From Planctomycetaceae bacterium (lineage in GTDB: Bacteria > Planctomycetota > Planctomycetia > Pirellulales > Thermoguttaceae): a stretch of DNA of 7,837 bases. Positions 1 to 5,283 of the stretch are shown here, piece by piece. The stretch is from assembly GCA_031276415.1 (NCBI GenBank), contig JAISNF010000348.1:1-7837 (forward strand), in the 5' to 3' direction. Under the pieces are notes generated by a model. That model searched no databases, was not told the DNA's origin, and was given only the letters and a program-made list of their open reading frames with translations. Numbering within the stretch: the stretch's first letter is position 1; each line of letters begins with the position of its first letter. The position numbers and the translations under genes were made by a program.

Positions 1-1
1 G

Positions 2-196
2 CGATTTCAAAGGCGTGACCGGAATGAAAATCGGGATGGTCGGTTTCAAAGGCGTGACCGAACGGAAAATCAGGATGGGCGATTTCAAAGGCGTGACCGG
101 AATGAAAATCGGGAGGGTCGGTTTCAAAGGCGTGACCGGAATGAAAATCAGGATGGGCGATTTCAAAGGCGTGACCGTGTTGAAAACCGCGACAGA
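2..196 (+). repeat. 39-bp in-frame tandem repeat, five copies
   Basis: Units begin at 2, 41, 80, 119 and 158, each opening CGRTTTCAAAGGCGTGAC. The first four are nearly identical and the fifth diverges in its second half. Copies alternate subtly (GAT/GAG, CGG/CAG codons), suggesting duplication of a two-unit block. The period is a multiple of three, so copy-number change would lengthen or shorten the protein tail without a frameshift. The array may continue left of the window. Confidence 0.9.
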
Positions 197-439
197 AATA
201 GAAACTATAACCAAACCGGAAACTATAACCGGTTTCAAAAACGTGAAGATAATGAAACCGTTCCGAAAAATAATCAGCAATCTTTCCCAAAAGAACCGCC
301 CCAAAATGGAGAAACATCAAGACATCATAAACCGTTTCAGAAACGACCGGTGAAAAAATTCAACAATAACCGCCCTAACAAAACATCCGCCGCTCATAAT
401 TCTCCCAACACTTCCCGCCCGCAAAAAAAATCACAATAA
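2..439 (+). CDS. C-terminal part of a protein with a basic, repeat-built low-complexity tail (5'-truncated)
   Basis: The frame starting at base 2 is open from the window edge to TAA at 437-439, giving 145 residues; the start lies outside the window. The first 65 residues are five 13-residue units of the form RFQRRDRNENRDG. An Asn/Tyr-rich stretch follows, then a Lys/Pro/Asn-rich end finishing RPQKKSQ. No catalytic domain is visible. Highly basic Arg/Asn/Gln/Gly tails like this occur at the C-terminus of RNA-binding enzymes, such as DEAD-box helicases and RluB-type pseudouridine synthases, so an RNA-contacting tail is a reasonable inference, but the family cannot be named. A second frame (15-353) is also open because the repeat is a multiple of three. 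I reject that frame because it needs an internal ATG and merely shadows the repeat. Confidence refers to the frame, not the function. Confidence 0.7.
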   Translation, partial: RFQRRDRNENRDGRFQRRDRTENQDGRFQRRDRNENREGRFQRRDRNENQDGRFQRRDRVENRDRNRNYNQTGNYNRFQKREDNETVPKNNQQSFPKEPPQNGETSRHHKPFQKRPVKKFNNNRPNKTSAAHNSPNTSRPQKKSQ

Positions 440-475
440 GGAACTTCTAATAACCACAAATTTATTTTGATTAAC

Positions 476-502
476 CACAGAGGACACAGAGAACACAGAG
501 GA
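476..502 (+). repeat. 9-bp tandem repeat, three copies
   Basis: CACAGAGGA, CACAGAGAA and CACAGAGGA follow one another directly, preceded by TTAAC. I recall an intergenic ACCACAGAGGACACAGAG-type repeat from various bacterial genomes, though I cannot check that here. An inverted partial copy (CTCTGTGGTTAA) sits at 882-893. Confidence 0.8.
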
Positions 503-614
503 TTTTTTTAATTGGAATCGAAACGTTATTTGTAACCGTTCACGGAAATTTTTTTAGCAAATTACATATTGGCGATTTTTAAACTGTTAGCGATTTAATT
601 TGCGTTTACCCTAA

Positions 615-781
615 CCTCATTTTAACCTAATTTTTCTGAACAAAACAACCTCAGTAGCACGTGAATCCGCCAAACAACAACCTCATTACCTCATTAAAAA
701 ATTAGGTAATGAGGTTTGTTTTGTGGTGGGCTTTGTTGCTACTGAGGTTGTTAAGTTAAGAAAAATTAGGTTAAAATGAGG
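615..781. repeat. Long hairpin with 45-nt arms and an inner 11-bp stem
   Basis: Bases 615-659 and 737-781 are reverse complements over 45 nt with about three mismatches (CCTCATTTTAACC against GGTTAAAATGAGG at the outer ends). Inside, CCTCATTACCT at 681-691 pairs with AGGTAATGAGG at 704-714 around an A-rich loop. The heptamer CCTCATT recurs at 615, 681 and 689, so arms and core share sequence. If transcribed, this would fold into a very stable rod. It lacks a classical U-run directly after the stem, so I do not call it a terminator, although it could stop or protect transcripts from the upstream gene. Confidence 0.9.
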
Positions 782-978
782 CTTGTTGAAACAATGACAA
801 TACGTTTTCGCAAATTCCACTGAATAGTTACAAATAAAAAATACCAACTTTTTTAAACGGCTACTTTTTTTTAATTTTCTTCTCTGTGGTTAAATAATCT
901 GTGCTTAAATAAAAAGCCGGTTATTAGAAGTTACCAAAATTTATACGAATGAGTTATCACAAATAAATTGAACAGTGA

Positions 979-1006
979 TTGACTTTTTTTGAAGTCAGGG
1001 TATCCT
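979..1006 (+). promoter_or_regulatory. Possible sigma-70-type promoter for the KAS operon
   Basis: TTGACT at 979-984 matches the -35 consensus at five of six positions and TATCCT at 1001-1006 matches the -10 at four of six, with a 16-bp spacer. A 6-bp stem (TGACTT/AAGTCA, 980-997) overlaps it. The implied leader would be about 200 nt, which is long, and AT-rich DNA yields such matches by chance. Confidence 0.25.
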
Positions 1007-1052
1007 AATATCCTACATGTTGCAAGTGCATGCAGTAAACATGCTATCGGGT

Positions 1053-1194
1053 GTCTCTAAAATTTAAATTTATTTTTTTTATTTTTAAAATCCCTTTGCC
1101 CGTTGAAGCGAAATATGACCGGTTCAAAACGATAAAATAACAAAATAAATATTTCATTTCATTGAACATAAATATATGACCAACTTTTAGAGAC
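1053..1194. repeat. Inverted 10-mer pair bounding a 142-bp AT-rich segment
   Basis: GTCTCTAAAA at 1053-1062 is the perfect reverse complement of TTTTAGAGAC at 1185-1194. The second copy ends about 21 bp before the synthase start codon. The interior shows no further pairing and no gene. It could be the terminal repeats of a small MITE-like insertion or a chance pair; no target-site duplication is evident in the flanks. Confidence 0.4.
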
Positions 1195-1215
1195 TTCCTA
1201 ATTGATATTGATAAA

Positions 1216-2463
1216 ATGATGGATAACACACAACGAATTGTCATTACCGGTGTCGGTTTGACCTCGCCCAACGGTAATAATTTGCCGGAATTTCGTAATG
1301 CGCTTCTAAACGGAAAAAGCGGAATCTCACCGTATGAAATCCGCTATTTCGGTAAAACACTTGCCGGAATTTGCCATTTCGATACCGCAAAATATCAGAA
1401 AAAAAAAGATTTACGGCGAGGAACCCGCGCCGGAAGTATCGCCGTTTATTGTGCCAATGAAGCAGTGATTGATAGCGGAATTGATTGGAATCGTGTTGAT
1501 ACTTCACAAGTTGGTGTGTTCATCGGAATTACGGAACATGGAAATGTCGAGACGGAAAACGAAATTTACAATATCAAGCAATTTAATTATGACTGTTCCA
1601 CATGGTCACATTTTCACAATCCGCGAACTGTTGCCAATAATCCTGCTGGAGAAATTACATTGAATTTACGGATTACGGGACCGCATTATTGTCTTGGAGC
1701 GGCTTGTGCAGCGGGAAACGCCGGAATAATTCAGGGCGTTCAAATGCTTCGGCTCGGCGAAGTCGATTTGGCGTTAGCGGGCGGCGTGTCGGAAAGTATT
1801 CACACCTTCGGGATTTTTGCCGCTTTCGCCGCCGAAAACGCTTTGGCAAAACACCCGATTCCAGAAAAAGCCTCGCGTCCGTTTGATCGTGATCGCAACG
1901 GTATTGTTATTTCGGAAGGCGGTTGCGTTTTCACGTTGGAACGCTTGACCGACGCCAAACAGCGAGGAGCAAAAATTTACGGTGAAATTGTTGGTTACGG
2001 AATGAACAGCGATGCCGGCGATTTTGTGTTGCCGAACCCGGAACGGCAACAACAATGTATGGAAAAAGCGTTGACCAAAGCCAATCTGGAACCCGAACAA
2101 ATCGACTTAGTCAGCACACACGCCACAGCAACTCCCACCGGTGATGTTCAGGAAATTACGGCAATCCGGCAAGTTTTTGGCGGTTCCAAAAAAACATACA
2201 TTAACAATACCAAAAGTTTTATCGGTCACGCTATGGGATCAATTGGTGTTTTGGAATTGGCAGGCAATTTACCGTCGTTTGAAGATGGAGTCATTCACCC
2301 GACAATTAACTGTGAAAATCTTGATCCTGACTGTGAAATTGAGAACCTTGTTGTCGGAACTCCGAAAGTTGTTGGTAATATTCGTTATATTCTTAACAAT
2401 TCTTTTGGTATGGTCGGAATTAATTCTGTTGTTATTGTTGGAAAATATGATGCAACAATATGA
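1216..2463 (+). CDS. Beta-ketoacyl-ACP synthase family protein (KAS II/FabF-like)
   Basis: A 415-residue condensing enzyme of the thiolase fold, close to the usual FabF length. By family knowledge it performs decarboxylative Claisen condensation of malonyl-ACP with an acyl chain, in the cytoplasm. The catalytic set is intact: nucleophile Cys164 in GAACAAGN, His302 in THATATPTGD, Lys333 and His338 in TKSFIGH, closely matching E. coli FabF spacing (163/303/335/340). The N-terminus IVITGVGLTSPNG and the motifs LALAGG and RPFDRDRNG are typical. Two signature loops differ from housekeeping enzymes: NAHGTST is replaced by STHATAT, and the C-terminal FGFGGTN by FGMVGIN, so the gatekeeper Phe position holds Met399. 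This suggests a distinct subfamily with different acyl-chain selection, hence no fabF symbol. Two ATGs are adjacent (1216, 1219) with no clear Shine-Dalgarno, so either may be used. It is the first gene of the apparent operon, with only 9 bp before the next gene. Confidence 0.93.
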   Translation: MMDNTQRIVITGVGLTSPNGNNLPEFRNALLNGKSGISPYEIRYFGKTLAGICHFDTAKYQKKKDLRRGTRAGSIAVYCANEAVIDSGIDWNRVDTSQVGVFIGITEHGNVETENEIYNIKQFNYDCSTWSHFHNPRTVANNPAGEITLNLRITGPHYCLGAACAAGNAGIIQGVQMLRLGEVDLALAGGVSESIHTFGIFAAFAAENALAKHPIPEKASRPFDRDRNGIVISEGGCVFTLERLTDAKQRGAKIYGEIVGYGMNSDAGDFVLPNPERQQQCMEKALTKANLEPEQIDLVSTHATATPTGDVQEITAIRQVFGGSKKTYINNTKSFIGHAMGSIGVLELAGNLPSFEDGVIHPTINCENLDPDCEIENLVVGTPKVVGNIRYILNNSFGMVGINSVVIVGKYDATI

Positions 2464-2472
2464 ATAAAGAAA

Positions 2473-2874
2473 ATGAATAGAGAAAATGTAATCAAATTAG
2501 TTGTTCGTTTGATTGTGTGGACGCAAGAGGAAAAGATTCAGTGGCAGCGTCTTCGTTATGATCCTTCTGTGCAATATCAATTGAGGGATGTTCCGTATTG
2601 TGGAATTATTTATACGGTACAAATTAATGATTGTCATTTTCGTTTGTACCAGATTAAGCAATCGGGCAGTTATCCGGGGGAGACTTACGGATCGCAGGAA
2701 ATGATGAATGTTGATCCTGATTATCTTTTTAAGATTTCGTTGGATGTTATTGATGCCAATGGTGAATTGGAGTATGCATTTGAGCCGATTTATGCAATGG
2801 TCGGGCTGTTTGAAACAGTTCGGGAACATTGTGCTCCGTCGTTAAAAAAAATTGAAACATTGTTAGCGGATTGA
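2473..2874 (+). CDS. Unrecognised 133-residue cytoplasmic protein within the KAS/ACP operon
   Basis: I do not recognise this protein. It starts 9 bp after the synthase stop, with only an A-rich stretch as ribosome site, so translation is probably coupled. It has no signal peptide or membrane segment. An N-terminal helix (about 3-24, with IQW) precedes a probable beta-strand pair (YCGIIYTVQINDCHFRLYQI, about 42-61), a loop rich in Gly, Ser and Tyr, another strand pair (YLFKISLDVIDANGELEYAF, about 84-103) and a C-terminal helix with LFETVREHC. The layout (Trp near the start, a strand pair, then a D-x-x-G hairpin and a closing L-F-x-x-V-R helix) resembles small uncharacterised proteins found widely in bacteria, but that is a weak impression. 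Its position between a condensing enzyme and a carrier protein suggests an accessory role in the same acyl pathway; this is inference only. Confidence 0.8.
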   Translation: MNRENVIKLVVRLIVWTQEEKIQWQRLRYDPSVQYQLRDVPYCGIIYTVQINDCHFRLYQIKQSGSYPGETYGSQEMMNVDPDYLFKISLDVIDANGELEYAFEPIYAMVGLFETVREHCAPSLKKIETLLAD

Positions 2875-2913
2875 GAACCGCATATTATTTAACCCCTTCT
2901 TTATTTTTTTCCC

Positions 2914-3162
2914 ATGACCGAATCTGAAATTCGAGAAGCCGTAATCAATATTCTTTCTGATATTGCGCCGGACGAAAACTTTGCCTCAATGAAAGACGAA
3001 GTTTCATTCCGTGATCAGTTTGAAATGGACAGTATGGATTTGCTTGATATTGTGCTTGAACTGCGTAAACGTTATCGGGTACAAATCCCTGAGGAGGATT
3101 ATCCGAAACTTGACAATATGAACAGTACCGTTGAGTATTTGTTGCCGTTAATGAATCCATGA
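2914..3162 (+). CDS. Acyl carrier protein (phosphopantetheine-binding)
   Basis: An 82-residue acidic four-helix carrier protein. Ser40 in the motif MDSMDLLDIV is the expected attachment site for 4'-phosphopantetheine, corresponding to DSL in AcpP. Acyl intermediates would ride on this arm while the neighbouring synthase acts on them. The sequence differs from housekeeping AcpP: the motif is DSMD rather than GADSLD, the following helix carries LRKRY, and the IPEEDYPKL segment replaces the usual IPDEDAEK-type stretch, so it looks like a specialised ACP. The start at 2914 lies 39 bp after the preceding gene with no visible Shine-Dalgarno. Its stop overlaps the next gene's start in ATGA, indicating translational coupling. 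No phosphopantetheinyl transferase is present in the window. Confidence 0.9.
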   Translation: MTESEIREAVINILSDIAPDENFASMKDEVSFRDQFEMDSMDLLDIVLELRKRYRVQIPEEDYPKLDNMNSTVEYLLPLMNP

Positions 3163-4004
3163 TTGCGGTTGATCTTGGAAATACACGTGCCAAATTGGGT
3201 TTATTCCGAAACGGTAACAATAGCAAGACGGTTTATGAAACGGTTCCTAAACCGGATTCTGTGCTTGCTCTTGATGCATTTGGGGTTGAATCTTCTGATT
3301 TTGGTGTGGTGGTTGATTGGCTTAACGATTTGGATGAGCCGGTAACGTGGTATATTGCGCAAACGGGGAATTTTGCTTGGGAAGAGTTGCAAGTAAAACT
3401 GGCTCAATTTCGTCCGCAGGACCGGTTTATAAAAATTTCGTATGGGGATGTTCCGATTCCGATGGATGTTGAATTTCCTGAGAAGTTGGGGCTTGACCGG
3501 TTATTATCGGTTTATGCGGCGTTTTGTTGGCGGACATTCAACGCTGCTTCATTTGAAAGGGAAATGCGGATATTGGTTGTTGATGCGGGCAGTGCGATTA
3601 CGGTGGACTTATTGGCGGGCGAGGGTTATTTTGCCGGCGGAGCCATTTTGCCGGGTTTGAACGCAATGGCGGAATCGTTATCAAAGATTTCGTCACGATT
3701 GCCGCATATTATGACGGGCGACATTTCGTTTGCTGTTTATCCGGGCAAGAACACGGAAGAAGCGATTGCTGCCGGAATTTACTGGGGGGCGATTGGGGCG
3801 ATTCGCCAATTTCATCAACTTGTTCAGACAACACTTCGCGATGCTGATTTACCGAGTCGGGTTCCGATATTTCTTGTTGGTGGTGATGCGGAACATCTTC
3901 AAATCGGTCTTTCACTTTTTATGGAGTCGAAGGATTTATTCTTGTTTCCTGATTTTGTTTTATCTGGAATTGCCCTAGCGGTTCAAAATAACGATGAGTT
4001 TTAA
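3159..4004 (+). CDS. coaX: Type III pantothenate kinase (CoaX)
   Basis: A 281-residue ASKHA-fold kinase, somewhat longer than the typical 240-260. By family knowledge CoaX phosphorylates pantothenate to 4'-phosphopantothenate, the first committed step of CoA synthesis, and unlike CoaA is not inhibited by CoA; it commonly needs a monovalent cation. Visible motifs in order: phosphate-binding loop VDLGNTRAKLGLF at residues 4-16; the pantothenate-site motif LGLDR with catalytic-type Asp113 (family GADR/GVDR); DAGSAITVD at 142-150; YFAGGAILPGL at 157-167 followed by the LP of the dimer loop at 181-182; AIAAGIYWGAIGAI at 202-215; and LVGGDAEHL at 239-247. It overlaps the ACP stop by 4 bp. Pairing with an ACP makes sense, since CoA is the donor of the carrier's prosthetic group. 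Alternatives such as BvgA/Baf-type regulators share the fold, but the intact kinase motifs favour CoaX. Confidence 0.92.
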   Translation: MIAVDLGNTRAKLGLFRNGNNSKTVYETVPKPDSVLALDAFGVESSDFGVVVDWLNDLDEPVTWYIAQTGNFAWEELQVKLAQFRPQDRFIKISYGDVPIPMDVEFPEKLGLDRLLSVYAAFCWRTFNAASFEREMRILVVDAGSAITVDLLAGEGYFAGGAILPGLNAMAESLSKISSRLPHIMTGDISFAVYPGKNTEEAIAAGIYWGAIGAIRQFHQLVQTTLRDADLPSRVPIFLVGGDAEHLQIGLSLFMESKDLFLFPDFVLSGIALAVQNNDEF

Positions 4005-4041
4005 CCTGCCGGATCATAATTCCGTATTTCCCGTGTTTGTC

Positions 4042-4061
4042 CGATGGGTTAAAACCCATCG
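4042..4061. repeat. 20-bp perfect palindrome (REP-like hairpin)
   Basis: CGATGGGTT and AACCCATCG are perfect 9-nt arms around AA, 38 bp after the coaX stop. It is followed by GCTACAATTT rather than a U-run, so an intrinsic terminator is doubtful, though it may stabilise the 3' end of the operon transcript. The architecture (GC arm, TTAAAA centre) mirrors the palindromes at 7577-7596 and 7802-7821. Confidence 0.85.
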
Positions 4062-4070
4062 CTACAATTT

Positions 4071-4190
4071 GGAGTGGATAGTGGATAGTTGATAGTGGAG
4101 AGTGTTCGCAATGCGGATTAAAAATATTTTGGTAAATAATTCCGCATTGCGAAACTATCCACTATCAACTTTCAACTCTCAACTATAATA
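4071..4190. repeat. Inverted repeat with 28-29-nt arms flanked by simple GATAGTG-type repeats
   Basis: Bases 4089-4117 and 4141-4168 are reverse complements with one mismatch and one bulged base; the loop is 23 nt of AT-rich sequence. The stem closes on GCAATGCGGA/TCCGCATTGC. Outside the stem, GGATAGTGGATAGTTGATAG on the left and ACTTTCAACTCTCAACTA on the right are degenerate short tandem repeats facing each other. A small non-autonomous mobile repeat or a structured 3' region are both possible; no U-run follows. Confidence 0.8.
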
Positions 4191-4196
4191 GTTATT

Positions 4197-4298
4197 TTGG
4201 AAAAACTTTATCGATTATTCATGTGGTTAAGAATTGTCGTAATTTTTTTTATGATTATACCGATAGTTTTAATTATACAAGTTCTGGGACTTGTTTGA
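4197..4298 (+). CDS. Candidate 33-residue single-pass membrane microprotein
   Basis: A TTG at 4197 opens a frame reading MEKLYRLFMWLRIVV and continuing to TGA at 4296-4298. If the internal ATG at 4221 is used instead, the product is 25 residues beginning MWLRIVVIFFM. The longer form has charged residues at the N-terminus (Glu, Lys, Arg, Arg) and then a hydrophobic segment long enough to span a membrane, with one Pro in the middle, which is the usual layout of a small inner-membrane protein. No Shine-Dalgarno precedes either start. A perfect TATAAT lies at 4184-4189 but without a good -35. AT-rich DNA often encodes hydrophobic peptides by chance, so this is tentative. Confidence 0.2.
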   Translation: MEKLYRLFMWLRIVVIFFMIIPIVLIIQVLGLV

Positions 4299-4449
4299 GT
4301 TTATTAACTATTTTTCTGCTGAAATGAGGGGAGGTCCCTGCTTCAGGCGAGCCTTTTATAGTACGGGTAATTGCTAATCTGCTTGGAAAATCTCATTTTC
4401 AGGTTGGTTTAGATTAGTTGGTAGATTAACCGTCGTAAGGAGTGATGCG
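4299..4449 (+). other. Untranslated leader of the GspC/PilP-like gene
   Basis: No gene is supported. The stretch includes a locally GC-richer block (4324-4353) with GGG/CCC pairing around 4328-4338 and outer CTGAA/TTCAG partners, a small perfect hairpin GAAAAT-CTC-ATTTTC at 4386-4400, and the ribosome site at its end. Together these could form a structured 5' leader. I see no recognisable riboswitch and no convincing promoter. Confidence 0.35.
4437..4442 (+). promoter_or_regulatory. Shine-Dalgarno AAGGAG deciding the GTG start at 4450
   Basis: AAGGAG ends 7 nt before GTG 4450-4452, ideal spacing. The ATG at 4445 lies in another frame and only 2 nt from the site, so GTG is the supported start. 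It is the only strong ribosome site before any gene in the window. Confidence 0.8.
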
Positions 4450-5253
4450 GTGCTTGGATGCCTTCGATATTTTAGTGTTCTCCTCATCGGTGTTTTCACC
4501 GTTTGCCCAACTCTTTTTGTTGCGGCTTCTGAACCGGTTCGCCGGATTCCGTCCGATCACAATGTTTATCCGCGTCTCCGATATGTTGTTCCCGTTGCAA
4601 TGCAGGAATCAACTCAAGAATCAACACTGGAATCATTGCCGTTTGACGAAACAACCATAACCGCTCCAACCACTCCAACCGCTCCGCAAAATTTACAAAA
4701 TCAAAATGTAAATTCGGAACAGTTCTCGCCGCCAATTCCGCGTCCGTTGCCGTCCACTGGAATTACCCAACCCAATCCGCAACTTGTTCCAAAACCAACA
4801 GTTACAACCAATACTCCAGAAGTTTCAAACCCAACAATCCCAACGCCAACAGTTTTATCGACACCTGCTCCAGAACCAACAGTTCCGGCTCCGGTTATCA
4901 ATAATCCATTTCAATATAAATCGCCGGACGGCGATATTGGACTTATTCCGCGAAATATTTCTTCGTTGCCGTCAGGCATTCAGGTTATGGGGATTCTGAT
5001 GTTAAAAAATCAAAAATCTGTTGCGGCAATTCGGCTTCCCAGAACCGCCAATCAACGTACTGAGGAAATTTATTATGTTCATGAAGGCGATATTATTGAG
5101 GTTCCGAGTAATCTATTGTCCAATCGAAGAATACAAGGTTCACGCGGAATTGACGATATAGAAATTTTGTTTCTTGTCGTTGAGAAAATTACTCCGCAAC
5201 ATGTTGAAGTTCGTTCACGCAGTAATATCGCCGATAAACATATTATACGATAA
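4450..5253 (+). CDS. Exported Pro/Thr-rich protein with GspC/PilP-like C-terminal domain
   Basis: The 267-residue product starts at GTG with a good ribosome site. Residues 1-27 form a signal peptide or N-terminal anchor (hydrophobic LLIGVFTVCPTLFVAAS, possible cut before Glu28). Residues about 52-152 are a disordered linker very rich in Pro, Thr, Gln and Asn. Residues about 160-262 form a folded domain with the pattern VMGILMLKNQKSVAAI, then YYVHEGDII, then a late hydrophobic strand ILFLVVEKI and VEVRSRS. That order (a general G-x-L strand, an Ala-Ile strand, Y-x-x-x-GD, then a strand pair) resembles the homology region of type II secretion GspC and of type IV pilus PilP, which bind the N-terminal domains of the cognate secretin in the periplasm. 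The secretin gene follows after 30 bp, which supports this role. Similarity is by pattern only, so the exact family is uncertain. Confidence 0.75.
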   Translation: MLGCLRYFSVLLIGVFTVCPTLFVAASEPVRRIPSDHNVYPRLRYVVPVAMQESTQESTLESLPFDETTITAPTTPTAPQNLQNQNVNSEQFSPPIPRPLPSTGITQPNPQLVPKPTVTTNTPEVSNPTIPTPTVLSTPAPEPTVPAPVINNPFQYKSPDGDIGLIPRNISSLPSGIQVMGILMLKNQKSVAAIRLPRTANQRTEEIYYVHEGDIIEVPSNLLSNRRIQGSRGIDDIEILFLVVEKITPQHVEVRSRSNIADKHIIR

Positions 5254-5283
5254 TTAATTATATCATTACAAGAATTAACCGAC

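Larger units (their letters stand above)
442..932. repeat. Large nested inverted-repeat (foldback-like) element
   Basis: Several matching arms are arranged in mirror order around a centre near 680-700. AACTTCTAATAACC at 442-455 is the exact reverse complement of 919-932. TTAACCACAGAG at 471-482 matches 882-893 inverted. TATTTGTAAC at 527-536 matches 827-836 inverted, with similarity extending past it. The innermost and best-preserved part is the hairpin at 615-781. No open reading frame of note lies inside, so this is non-coding. A decayed foldback transposon, a MITE-like element or an assembly of intergenic repeats are all possible. It fills most of the 776-bp gap between the first gene and the synthase gene. 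Confidence 0.75.
933..1215 (+). other. AT-rich leader region upstream of the synthase operon
   Basis: No gene is supported here. The stretch contains a weak promoter candidate (979-1006), a short stem with CATGTT at 1016-1021 pairing with AACATG at 1038-1043, long T and A runs, and the inverted pair at 1053-1062 and 1185-1194. Minus-strand reading frames crossing it have no recognisable content and run into the synthase gene. Confidence 0.5.

Noticed and set aside
15..353. 112-residue open frame starting at an ATG inside the first repeat array
   Set aside because: The frame beginning at base 2 is open from the window edge, reads through the repeats and ends later at 437 with a coherent basic tail. 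The other frame is a by-product of a stop-free repeat with a period divisible by three.
1044..1271. Minus-strand 75-residue frame over the synthase leader
   Set aside because: It overlaps the well-supported synthase start, sits in AT-rich leader DNA and has no recognisable domain.
1774..2100. Minus-strand 108-residue frame inside the synthase gene
   Set aside because: Antisense shadow of a gene with intact catalytic motifs; the predicted peptide is Phe/Arg-rich without any domain pattern.
2141..2467. Plus-strand 108-residue frame overlapping the end of the synthase
   Set aside because: Different frame of the same DNA; the synthase frame carries the conserved KSFIGH motif and the C-terminal loop here.
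4324..4400. Possible tRNA or riboswitch in the leader of the secretion genes
   Set aside because: No acceptor-stem/T-loop arrangement or known riboswitch core could be recognised; only short local hairpins are present.
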